64,000 nucleotides of DNA, from NCBI RefSeq assembly GCF_000166135.1, contig NC_014666.1, positions 4,588,001 to 4,652,000 of the forward strand, written 5' to 3'. Positions within the stretch are counted from its first letter, which is position 1. Each line of letters starts with the position of its first letter. Position numbers and translations under genes: made by a program. A model generated the notes under the pieces. It was not told where the DNA came from. It worked only from the letters and a program-made list of their open reading frames with translations, and did not search any database. Below are positions 33,931-42,009 of the stretch, piece after piece. The stretch comes from Pseudofrankia inefficax. GTDB lineage: Bacteria > Actinomycetota > Actinomycetes > Frankiales > Frankiaceae.

Positions 33931-35343
33931 ATGGCCGATCTCCTGCTGCACTCCGCCGCCGCCGTGGTCACCATGGACGGCCCCGCCGGGACCGGCCGCG
34001 GCGTGCTCGACGGTGGCTGGGTCGCCGTCGACGGCGGCCGGATCGCCGCCGTCGGCGGCCCCGGCGACCCTCGGCCCGACGCGCGCGAGGCCGTCGACCT
34101 GACCGGGCACGTCGTGCTGCCGGGGCTGGTCAGCGCGCACCAGCACTCGATGGACTACCTGCTGCGGGCAAGCACCGCCCAGCCGGCCGACTTCCCGGGC
34201 TGGCTGTTCGGCGTCTACTACCGCGGCGTCGCCGCGATGACGCCGGACGACGCCCGGCTGGCCGCGGCCCTGTCGGCGCTCGCCAGCCAGCGGGCCGGCG
34301 TCACCACTGTCTGTGACAACTGGGGGGTGGCCGGCGGGGCCGCGCCCGGCCACGTCCTGGACTGCGCCGACGCGACACTCGACGCCTACCGCCAGGCCGG
34401 CGGCCGGGTCGTCCTCACCCGGATGCTCGGCGACGTCGTCCCGTCCGCGCTCGCCGAGGCCGCCGCCGCCCACGGCGTCGACCCGTCGGTCCTGGTCGCC
34501 CCCGCCGGCCGGGTGCTCGGCGAGCTGCGCGCGCTGATGGACCGGTTCCCGGCCGGCGGGCGGGTCGTCGTCTGCCCGGCCCCCGAGCTGCCGGAGATGG
34601 CTTCTCCCGGGCTGCGCACGGCCGTCGTCGAGCTGGCCCGGAGCCGGCGGGTGCCGTTGTGCACCCATCTGGCCGCGTCGCCGCCGAGCGCGGCCGCGGC
34701 GCCGCTGGCCGAGCTGGACGCCGCCGGCGTGCTGGGGCCCTGGCTGCTCGGCGCGCACGCGGCCGCCGTCGACGCCGAGGACGTCGCGCTGCTGGCCCGC
34801 CGCGACGTGCGGGTCGCGCACTGCCCGACGGCGTCGGCCGCGCTCGGCGGGCCGGTGACCCCTGTCGCCACGCTGCGCCGCGCCGGCGTCACCGTGGGCC
34901 TCGGGGTCGACAACCCGAGCCTCAACCCTGACGCCGACCTGATCGCCGAGGCGCGCTGGGCGGCCCGGCTCGCCCGCCTGCGTGCCGGCGACCCGCGGGC
35001 CGGCGGGAAGCTCGACGAGACGGCGCTGCTGCGGATGATGACCGTCGACGGCGCCCGCTGCCTGGGCCTCGATGACGAGATCGGCCGGCTGCGCCCCGGG
35101 CTGCGGGCCGATGTCGCCGTCCTCGACGCGTCCGGCTCGCACTGGTGGCCCCGGGTCGCCGACTGGCCGGCGGCCGTCGTGCGCCACGCCCGCGCGTCCG
35201 ACGTCCGCCACGTGCTGGTCGACGGCCGCTGGGTGCTGCGCGACGGCGCCCCGACCTGGCTCGGCGGCGCCGCGCTGGGCGCGCTGCGGGCCGACGCCGA
35301 CCGGGCGGCCACCGGCCTGCTCGCGCGCGCGGGACTGACATGA
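33931..35343 (+). CDS. Amidohydrolase, aminoazaheterocycle deaminase type
   Basis: A 470-residue TIM-barrel metal-dependent deaminase of the TrzN/8-oxoguanine deaminase/guanine deaminase group. The metal motif HxH is SAHQHSM (about residue 70), further His ligands are in PLCTHLAAS and LLGAHAAAV, and the Asp is in LGVDNPSLN. The closing part (RLRPGLRADVAVLDAS) is typical of the family. A phosphoribosyltransferase gene follows by 50 bases. Together they suggest purine base salvage: deaminate a base, then convert it to a nucleotide. The exact base is inference. Confidence 0.82.
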   Translation: MADLLLHSAAAVVTMDGPAGTGRGVLDGGWVAVDGGRIAAVGGPGDPRPDAREAVDLTGHVVLPGLVSAHQHSMDYLLRASTAQPADFPGWLFGVYYRGVAAMTPDDARLAAALSALASQRAGVTTVCDNWGVAGGAAPGHVLDCADATLDAYRQAGGRVVLTRMLGDVVPSALAEAAAAHGVDPSVLVAPAGRVLGELRALMDRFPAGGRVVVCPAPELPEMASPGLRTAVVELARSRRVPLCTHLAASPPSAAAAPLAELDAAGVLGPWLLGAHAAAVDAEDVALLARRDVRVAHCPTASAALGGPVTPVATLRRAGVTVGLGVDNPSLNPDADLIAEARWAARLARLRAGDPRAGGKLDETALLRMMTVDGARCLGLDDEIGRLRPGLRADVAVLDASGSHWWPRVADWPAAVVRHARASDVRHVLVDGRWVLRDGAPTWLGGAALGALRADADRAATGLLARAGLT

Positions 35344-35392
35344 CGGCACGGCCGTGGCGAACCGACGAACAAGTGATGAGGGAGCAGCCGAG

Positions 35393-36004
35393 ATGGCGGA
35401 CGAGCGGGCGACCTACCGCGCGACGGTCGGGTCGCAGGAGATCGAGCTGCCGCTCACCCGGATCTCCGAAGACCTGACCGTCGCGCTGCTGATGACGATC
35501 GACGTCGGCGTGGCGTTCCTCCAGCGGGCGGGCACCGACCTCGCGGCGCTGCTGGCCCCGAGCCGGCCCCAGGTCGTCGTCTCGGCGGCCACCCTGGGCA
35601 TCCCGGTCGCGATCGAGGTCAGCCGGGCGCTCGGGCTCGACGACTACGTGATCCTGCAGAAGACGCCGAAGGCGCACCTCGCCGACGCCCTCGCCGAGCC
35701 GCTCCAGTCGATCACGACCGGGGTGCCGCAGCGGCTGCTGCTGGACCGGGCCCGGGTGCCGGCCGTCGCCGGGCGGCGGGTGGCGCTGGTCGACGACGTC
35801 ATCGCGACGGGCGGCTCGATCGCGGCGTCGCTGCGCCTGCTGCGCGCCGCCGGCGCCGACGTCGTCACGATCGGCGCGCTGCTCGTCGAGGGCGCCGCGT
35901 GGGGGCCCGCGCTGGGCGCGGACGCGGCGCTGGTCACCGCCCTCGGCCGGATCCCGGTCTTCCGCCCGACGGCCACCGGCGGGCTCGCCGAGGACTGGGA
36001 CTGA
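35393..36004 (+). CDS. Adenine/xanthine-type phosphoribosyltransferase
   Basis: A 203-residue type I phosphoribosyltransferase. The PRPP loop is RRVALVDDVIATGGSIAASL, and the N-terminal parts (LTVALLMTIDVGVAF, VVVSAATLGIPVAIEVSRALG, YVILQKTPK) fit APRT/XPRT-like enzymes that add a ribose-5-phosphate to a free purine. The start ATG 35393 follows GAGGGAG. It is probably co-transcribed with the amidohydrolase gene; the base preference is unknown. Confidence 0.83.
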   Translation: MADERATYRATVGSQEIELPLTRISEDLTVALLMTIDVGVAFLQRAGTDLAALLAPSRPQVVVSAATLGIPVAIEVSRALGLDDYVILQKTPKAHLADALAEPLQSITTGVPQRLLLDRARVPAVAGRRVALVDDVIATGGSIAASLRLLRAAGADVVTIGALLVEGAAWGPALGADAALVTALGRIPVFRPTATGGLAEDWD

Positions 36005-36037
36005 GCCCCGTGCGCCAACGCCGGTGGCGTCCGACGG

Positions 36038-36997
36038 TCAGCGCCGGACGACGAGCAGGGTCTTGCCGACGGTGGCGCGGGCGGCGATCGCGACGTGGGC
36101 CGCGGCGGCCTCCTCCAGCGGGAAACGCTGCCCGATCAGGGGGCGCAGGCCACCCGCCGCGGCCGCCGCGAGCGCCGCCCGCAGGTACCGGCGGTTGTCG
36201 GCCGGACTCGGCCGCCCCCGCACGACCGTGACCCCCCGCTCCGCCGCCTCCTCGTCGGTCACCGCGGCCCAGCTGCCGCTGGTCAGCCCGTAGCAGAGCA
36301 GCCGCCCGCCGGGGGCGAGCAGGTCGAACGCGGCCCGGCCGACCGCCCCGCCCACGCCGTCGAGGGCGACGTCGACGGCGCCCACCGCGTCGCGCACCTC
36401 GTCCGGCCAGGCCTCGCGCAGGTAGTCGACGCCCACCTGGGCACCGAGATCCGCGGCCAGCGCCACCTTCGCGGCACCGCCGGCCGCGGCGACGACCGTC
36501 GCTCCGGCCGCCCGGGCCAGCTGCACCAGCATCGAGCCGACCCCGCCCGCCGCGCCGTCGACCAGCACCCGCTCGCCGGGGGCGACCTTCGTCGCGTCCA
36601 GCAGCCAGCTGGCGGTCCGGCCGTCGGCGAGCACCGCGGTCGCCACGTCGACGCCGAGACCGTCGGGCACCTCGACCAGGCTGTCGACGTCGGCCGCCAC
36701 CCGTTCGGCGTAGCCACCGGAACCACCCAGGCTGGCGACGACCGGGCGGCCCAGCAGCCCCGGGTCCACGCCCGCGCCGACCTCGGCCACGACACCGCCG
36801 ACCCCGTTGCCCGGGATGACCGGCGCCGTGACCTGGAACGGACCAGGGGCACCCGAGCGGATCAGCGTGTCGAGGAACGTCACGTTCACCACCTCGACCT
36901 GGACGACGACCTGGCCCGGCCCGGCGACCGGGTCCGGCGCCGTCCCGGCCACGAGCATCTCGGGGCCACCGAACTCCCGCAACCACACCGCGCGCAT
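36038..36997 (-). CDS. Quinone-oxidoreductase-like zinc-free MDR protein
   Basis: A 319-residue medium-chain reductase. The N-terminal catalytic domain (MRAVWLREFGGPEMLV, DTLIRSGAPGPF, IPGNGVGGVVAEVG) lacks the zinc Cys ligands, and the Rossmann domain shows VLVDGAAGGVGSMLVQLARAAGATVV, which binds NADPH. This fits NADPH:quinone reductases acting on quinones or enals. GGGAG lies just upstream of ATG 36997 on the minus strand. It is convergent with the phosphoribosyltransferase gene. Confidence 0.88.
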   Translation of the reverse strand: MRAVWLREFGGPEMLVAGTAPDPVAGPGQVVVQVEVVNVTFLDTLIRSGAPGPFQVTAPVIPGNGVGGVVAEVGAGVDPGLLGRPVVASLGGSGGYAERVAADVDSLVEVPDGLGVDVATAVLADGRTASWLLDATKVAPGERVLVDGAAGGVGSMLVQLARAAGATVVAAAGGAAKVALAADLGAQVGVDYLREAWPDEVRDAVGAVDVALDGVGGAVGRAAFDLLAPGGRLLCYGLTSGSWAAVTDEEAAERGVTVVRGRPSPADNRRYLRAALAAAAAGGLRPLIGQRFPLEEAAAAHVAIAARATVGKTLLVVRR

Positions 36998-37198
36998 GCG
37001 TCTCCCTCAGGTCGGCCGGCCCTACCGGCCCAGTCGACAACCTCAAGCCCGGATGAGGTCAACGGGCCGCGCGCAGAAGTTGTCGGTGGCCTTGGTGACA
37101 ATGTCGGCGGCGGAGCACCGGCGGGCCGGCGACGCGGGCCGGCGACGGCTCGCGGCCATGGCGCCGGGTACGCGGCGCACGGCGAGGGAGGTCTGGCG

Positions 37199-37579
37199 AT
37201 GGCGTTCGACGCGGAGCTGGCGGAGCGGGTCCGGGACGTGCTCGGGCCGCGAGCCGGGCTGGCCGAGAAGCGCATGTTCAGCGGGCTCGCGTTCCTGCTC
37301 GACGGGAACATGGTGTGCGCCGTGATGTCCAGGGGCCTGATGCTGCGCGTCGGCCCCGACGCCTACCCGACCGCGATCATCCAGGACGGGGTGAGCCCGT
37401 TCGAGATGCGGGGCCGCGCGATGAACGGCTGGGTGCTCGTCGACCCCGCGGCCGTCGCCGGCACCGACGCGCTGATCGACTGGCTCGACCAGGGCGTGCG
37501 GTTCGCCGGCGGCCTCCCGCCCGGGGGCACCGCCAAGAAGAAGGCGAGCAGGCGGACGGCCCGCGGCGCGGCCTCGTAG
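37199..37579 (+). CDS. TfoX N-terminal-domain protein
   Basis: A 126-residue protein consisting of one TfoX/Sxy N-terminal domain: ERVRDVLGPRAGLAEKRMFSGLAFLLDGNMVCAVMSRGLMLRVG and MNGWVLVDPAAV. In gamma-proteobacteria TfoX promotes competence, but stand-alone N-terminal domains in actinobacteria are uncharacterised. A Lys/Arg-rich tail (KKKASRRTARG) could bind nucleic acid. The start ATG 37199 follows GAGGGAGG. Confidence 0.85.
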   Translation: MAFDAELAERVRDVLGPRAGLAEKRMFSGLAFLLDGNMVCAVMSRGLMLRVGPDAYPTAIIQDGVSPFEMRGRAMNGWVLVDPAAVAGTDALIDWLDQGVRFAGGLPPGGTAKKKASRRTARGAAS

Positions 37580-37901
37580 GTCCGGACGCCACCGCGCGCC
37601 GGCACCGCTCAGACGCGGGCAATTCAGCCCTTCGCGACATAGCGCAGTAATATGCGCGCCACAGTTCTTGCACCTCCCGCGAGGTCCGGCAGGCCGGGCG
37701 ACGTCACCGTGACGCGCGCCCGCGGCCCGGCCGGGCTGACGCGCGGCCCAGCCGTGGCGACAGACAGGTGGACCGGGAAACACCCCACCGGCCGCGGGGA
37801 CGGCGCCGACCGGCACCAGCCGGATGAACCAGGACATCCGGGGCGCTACCGTCCCGGCGCCCGACCGGGGCGCCGCGCCCCGGGCCGACGAAGGGGGAGC
37901 C
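37580..37901. other. Gap before the septum-formation genes
   Basis: 322 bases without a supported gene. A locally AT-rich stem GCGCA-GTAATA-TGCGC lies at 37642-37657. GGGGGAG directly before GTG 37902 is the ribosome site of the next gene. Confidence 0.4.
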
Positions 37902-39161
37902 GTGACAGACGACGTGGCCGAGGACCCTGACGCACCGGGCGAACCGCGGCCGGGCCGCGCCCGGCGCGCCAGGAAGGGCCAGGACGACGACCCGTTCGCC
38001 GACCTGGTGCTGGACGAGTCGTTCGTCAAGGGCGCGTCGGTCTACGAGGCCCCGGCCCGCACCCGCGCGGCGGTCCGCCGCTACTCCGCCGACGGGCCGG
38101 CCACGTCCGGGACCCGCCGCCGGACCCGGCGGACGAAGACGCCGGCGCCGGCGACGTCTCCCCGTGACTGGAGCCCGGCCGAGGAGCCCCGCTCCAGGCG
38201 GCGCGGCCGGCTGCTGATCGGTGTCGGCACGGTCCTGGTCCTCGTGCTGGGCGCCGGATACCTGCTGTTCGGCGACGTCCTGCACCACTCGCCGCGTTCG
38301 GCGCCCGCGGCCGCCGCCACCCCGGCCGGCACGCTGACCGCGAGCCCCACGGCCGCGACGGACCCGCCGGCCGAGCTGGCCGACCGCGCCTACCAGCGCG
38401 GGCACTGCTACCTGTGGGACCAGACGGCCGACCTCGCCCGCGTCGACGAGGTGACCTGCGACAGTCCACACCTGTTCGAGGCGGCGGCCGACGGGACCGT
38501 CAGCATCGCCGACGAGTTCCCCCTGCGCGCCGGCTACCCGACTGAGGACCAGTGGCAGGACATCGAGAAGCGCTACTGCCTGGCGACCGTGGAGAAGTTC
38601 CTCGGCTACCCGCTGGACCCCCACGGCCGGTTCCACAACGGGGCGATCCGCCCCGCCGAGGACAGCTGGCAGGCCGGGCGCCGGGTCCTGCACTGCGGCC
38701 TGAACGGCTCCGTCCCGGGTCAGGTGGTGACGAACGGCGACCAGCAGCTGTTCTCCGGGAAGATCGAGGGCGCCGACCAGGCCTGGGTCTACCCCGTCGG
38801 CACCTGCGTGTCCGCGCCGGACGCCAGCCAGACCACCCATGTGGTCCCCTGCGCCGAGCCGCACCGGTCGGTCGCGATCGGGACCGGCCGCCTGCCCGAC
38901 ACCCCGGACGGCGCGCCGCCGTCGCTGGCCTCCTTCGTCCAGCAGGCCGCGGCGCGGTGCGCGGCCGTCGCGCGCGGCGCTCTCGGCCAGTCGTTCCGCG
39001 AGACGACGACCGAGCGGATCGGTTTCTACCCGATCGACCCCGAAAGCTGGCGGGCCGGAACCCGGGAGTTCACCTGCACCATCGACTACACAACTGCGGC
39101 AAACCAGCCACGGACGGTGACAGGCGACCAACTTCACCCCGCGCAGGGCGTCCTCGCCTGA
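37902..39161 (+). CDS. Septum-formation-family membrane protein A (two domains)
   Basis: A 419-residue single-pass protein: about 100 basic cytoplasmic residues, a helix at ~103-124 (RLLIGVGTVLVLVLGAGYLL), then an extracytoplasmic part with two copies of the septum-formation domain. Eight Cys occur in four matching pairs (GHCY, VTCDSPHLFEA, RYCLAT, LHCGLNG; GTCV, VPCAEPHRSVA, ARCAAV, FTCTIDY), which suggests four disulfides. A paralogue follows 78 bases downstream. The start GTG 37902 is set by the strong GGGGGAG; ATG 37824 is in frame but lacks a ribosome site. A cell-division role is inferred from the family name only. Confidence 0.78.
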   Translation: MTDDVAEDPDAPGEPRPGRARRARKGQDDDPFADLVLDESFVKGASVYEAPARTRAAVRRYSADGPATSGTRRRTRRTKTPAPATSPRDWSPAEEPRSRRRGRLLIGVGTVLVLVLGAGYLLFGDVLHHSPRSAPAAAATPAGTLTASPTAATDPPAELADRAYQRGHCYLWDQTADLARVDEVTCDSPHLFEAAADGTVSIADEFPLRAGYPTEDQWQDIEKRYCLATVEKFLGYPLDPHGRFHNGAIRPAEDSWQAGRRVLHCGLNGSVPGQVVTNGDQQLFSGKIEGADQAWVYPVGTCVSAPDASQTTHVVPCAEPHRSVAIGTGRLPDTPDGAPPSLASFVQQAAARCAAVARGALGQSFRETTTERIGFYPIDPESWRAGTREFTCTIDYTTAANQPRTVTGDQLHPAQGVLA

Positions 39162-39239
39162 CGAATCTGGCAAGACTAGGACCGGTGGCCGCGTCCCGGC
39201 CGCTCCCCCGTTCACCGCCGAACAGAGGTTGAGAACCAG

Positions 39240-40265
39240 GTGACTGACTGGAAGCCCTGGCGACGGTCGTTCTGGTGGGGGCGGGGCGCGGTCGGGCTGG
39301 ACGTGGTGCTCGTGCTCGCCGCGGTCACGGTCGGCGTGCTGGCGTTCGGCCCGACCGGGCGGCACGACGCGACCACGGCCGGCGACGACGGAGCGGCCAC
39401 CGCGACGACGGCGCCCGAGCCGACCGCCACCGGCGACGTCACCCTCGACCACCTCGACTTCCGGCGCGGCGACTGCTACCGCTGGGCCCAGGGCACGGCT
39501 CGCGACGGCGCCGCCGAGCACGTGCCGTGCGCCGAGCCGCACCTGTTCGAGGCGGTGTCGACCGCGACGCTCGACCCCGGCCTGTACCCGGCGGGCGGCG
39601 CCTACCCGACGGAGACCGGCTGGGCCACGATCACCGACAGGCTGTGCGCCCCGGCGGCGTCGGAGTTCCTCGGCTACCCGCTGGACCCGGACGGCCTGTT
39701 CGCGACCGGCGCGGTCCGGCCGTCGACGAGCAGCTGGGACGAGGGTGACCGCGGCCTGGTCTGCGGGCTGCGCAAGCGCTCGCTGGTCGCCGACCCGGCG
39801 GCGGGCGAGCTGCCGGCGTTCACCGGGATCGTCGAGGGCGCCGACCAGTCGCTGGTCTACCCGGCGGGCTCGTGCCTGGCCGAGACCGCCGACGGGGTCC
39901 GGGGCACGGTGCCCTGCGACGCCCCGCACCAGGGCCTGGCCGTCGGCGCGATCACGCTGCCCGCGCGGCCCGGCGAGGTCGCCCCCGACACCAGCCAGTT
40001 CCAGCTGCTCGCCGAGCCACGCTGCATGGCCATCGCCAAGACCTACCTGGGCCAGGACTTCCACGACTCGCCGACCGCGCAGACCGGCTGGGTCTGGATC
40101 TCGGCGGCCAGCTGGAAGGCGGGCTCCCGGTCGTTCACCTGCACCGTCGACTACCGGACCGCGACCGGCTCCCCGCGGACGGTCACCGGCGCGCCGACGG
40201 GGCCGGCCCTGCCGGCGAACCCGGCGGCGCCGCCGGGCGCGCTCACCGGCACCCTGGCGGCCTAG
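39240..40265 (+). CDS. Septum-formation-family membrane protein B (two domains)
   Basis: A 341-residue paralogue of the preceding protein with a much shorter cytoplasmic part (helix at ~20-36, VVLVLAAVTVGVLAFGP). The same eight Cys positions are kept (GDCYRWA, VPCAEPHLFEA, RLCAPA, LVCGLRK; GSCLAE, VPCDAPHQ, PRCMAI, FTCTVDY), as are GYPLDPDGLFATGAVRPS and WISAASWKAGSRSF. Start GTG 39240 follows GAGAACCAG. The pair probably arose by tandem duplication and may form heteromers outside the membrane. Confidence 0.78.
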   Translation: MTDWKPWRRSFWWGRGAVGLDVVLVLAAVTVGVLAFGPTGRHDATTAGDDGAATATTAPEPTATGDVTLDHLDFRRGDCYRWAQGTARDGAAEHVPCAEPHLFEAVSTATLDPGLYPAGGAYPTETGWATITDRLCAPAASEFLGYPLDPDGLFATGAVRPSTSSWDEGDRGLVCGLRKRSLVADPAAGELPAFTGIVEGADQSLVYPAGSCLAETADGVRGTVPCDAPHQGLAVGAITLPARPGEVAPDTSQFQLLAEPRCMAIAKTYLGQDFHDSPTAQTGWVWISAASWKAGSRSFTCTVDYRTATGSPRTVTGAPTGPALPANPAAPPGALTGTLAA

Positions 40266-40420
40266 AACCGCCTGCCGGCGCGCGCCCGGATCGCGCAGGT
40301 GGCACGATCACGGCGTCCGGCGCGCCGAGTCCGGCGAGCCGGCCGACCACGCCCGCCCGTCGGTGTCGGCCGACAGCCGGGCCGCTCGGTGGCAGGCACG
40401 GATCTCACGGTGGAGGGGCG

Positions 40421-41893
40421 ATGGACTTCGCGCGGTACCGGTCGCTGGACGCGACGGCGATGGCCGAGCTGGTGGCCGGCGGCGAGGTGAAGCCGGCCGA
40501 GCTGCTCGCCGCGGCCCGCGACCGCGCCGCCGCCGTCAACCCACGGCTCAACGCGATCATCCGGCCGATGGACGACCTCGCCGACGCCCGCCTGGACGAG
40601 GAGCTGTCCGGCCCGTTCGCCGGGGTGCCGTTCCTACTGAAGGATCTCGGCCAGGACTACGCCGGTGTGCCGACGTCGGCGGGGTGCCGGGCCCTGAAGA
40701 ACTACATACCGACCGAGCACGCGACGGTCGTCCAGCGCTGGCTCGACGCCGGCCTGGTGATCTTCGGCAAGACCAACACCCCCGAGTTCGGCTCCAAGGG
40801 CATCACCGAGCCCGCGCTGTGGGGACCGACCCGCAACCCGTGGAACCTGGCGCACACACCCGGCGGGTCCTCCGGCGGCTCCGCGGCCGCGGTCGCCGCC
40901 GGGATCGTGCCGGTGGCGGGCGCGAACGACGGCGGTGGGTCCATCCGCATCCCGGCCGCCTGCTGCGGCCTGTTCGGCCTGAAGGCCGGCCGTGGCGTCG
41001 TCCCGCACGGCCCCGCCGAGGGCGACGGCAACGCGATGTCGGCGCAGGGCGTGGTCTCCCGCTCGGTCCGCGACACCGCCGCGATGCTCGACGTCCTCGC
41101 CGGCGCCGACCCGTACGCCCCGTCGCTGCCGGCCACCCTGCCGCCCGGCAGCTACCTGGCCGAGGTGGGCCGCGAACCGGGCCGGCTGCGGATCGGGGTG
41201 CGCACGACGTCCGCGCTCAACCCGACGCCGTCCCCCGAGGCCGTCGCCGCGCTGGACGACGCGACCGCGCTGCTGCGCGAGCTGGGCCACGACGTCGAGG
41301 CCGTCGAGCAGGTCGTCGACGAGAAGGCCCTGGCGACGGACTTCCTGACCGCCTGGTACGTGAAGACCGCGCATCTGGTCGCCCAGGCGCGGGCCGCCGG
41401 CGGTGACGGCTTCGAGACGGACACGTTGATCATCGCGGAGCTCGGCCGGACCACCGACGCGCTGTCCCTGGAGCTGGCCCGGTCGCGCTGGCACGGCTAC
41501 ACCCGGGCGCTGGTGGACTTCCACCGCCGCTACGACCTGCTGCTCACCCCGACGCTCGCCCGCGAGCCATTGAAGGTCGCCGAGGTCACCACGTCGGCGC
41601 TGGAGACGGCCGCCGGCATGGCCCTGGTCCGGCTGCGGGCCGGCACGCTGCTGCGCCGGCTCGGGGTGATCGAGAAGGCGGTGCTGGCGAACCTGAGCTG
41701 GGTGCCGTTCACCCAGCTGGCGAACCTGACCGGGCGGCCCGCGATGAGCGTTCCGCTGTACTGGACCGCCGGCGGCCTGCCGCTCGGTGTGCAGTTCGTC
41801 GCCCCGCTCGGCGGCGAGGGCACGCTGCTGCGCGTCGCCGCCCAGTTGGAGGCCGCCCGTCCCTGGTTCGACCGGGTACCCGACCTGGCCTGA
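40421..41893 (+). CDS. Amidase-signature family enzyme
   Basis: A 490-residue hydrolase of the amidase signature family, which cleaves linear amides. The catalytic triad is visible as Lys74 (FLLKDLGQ), cis-Ser150 (PGGSSGGSAAAVAAG) and nucleophile Ser174 (GGGSIRIPA). Length fits amidases rather than GatA, and the GatB/GatC partners are absent. A fatty-amide or aryl-amide substrate is possible but not readable. GGTGGAGGGG precedes ATG 40421. Confidence 0.9.
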   Translation: MDFARYRSLDATAMAELVAGGEVKPAELLAAARDRAAAVNPRLNAIIRPMDDLADARLDEELSGPFAGVPFLLKDLGQDYAGVPTSAGCRALKNYIPTEHATVVQRWLDAGLVIFGKTNTPEFGSKGITEPALWGPTRNPWNLAHTPGGSSGGSAAAVAAGIVPVAGANDGGGSIRIPAACCGLFGLKAGRGVVPHGPAEGDGNAMSAQGVVSRSVRDTAAMLDVLAGADPYAPSLPATLPPGSYLAEVGREPGRLRIGVRTTSALNPTPSPEAVAALDDATALLRELGHDVEAVEQVVDEKALATDFLTAWYVKTAHLVAQARAAGGDGFETDTLIIAELGRTTDALSLELARSRWHGYTRALVDFHRRYDLLLTPTLAREPLKVAEVTTSALETAAGMALVRLRAGTLLRRLGVIEKAVLANLSWVPFTQLANLTGRPAMSVPLYWTAGGLPLGVQFVAPLGGEGTLLRVAAQLEAARPWFDRVPDLA

Positions 41894-42009
41894 TCATCCG
41901 GGCAAGATCATCGAGCCGGTCGGCCGTGGCTCGTCAACGGCGTGGACAACGACGTTAGAACAGAAAAATGAGATGCGACGGACGCCGGGGCCGGGCGATC
42001 CTTGTTCTC

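Noticed and set aside
31291-35349. 1352-codon open frame on the minus strand opposite the permease, CBS and amidohydrolase genes
   Set aside because: It crosses three conserved + strand genes and their promoters, with no recognisable protein.
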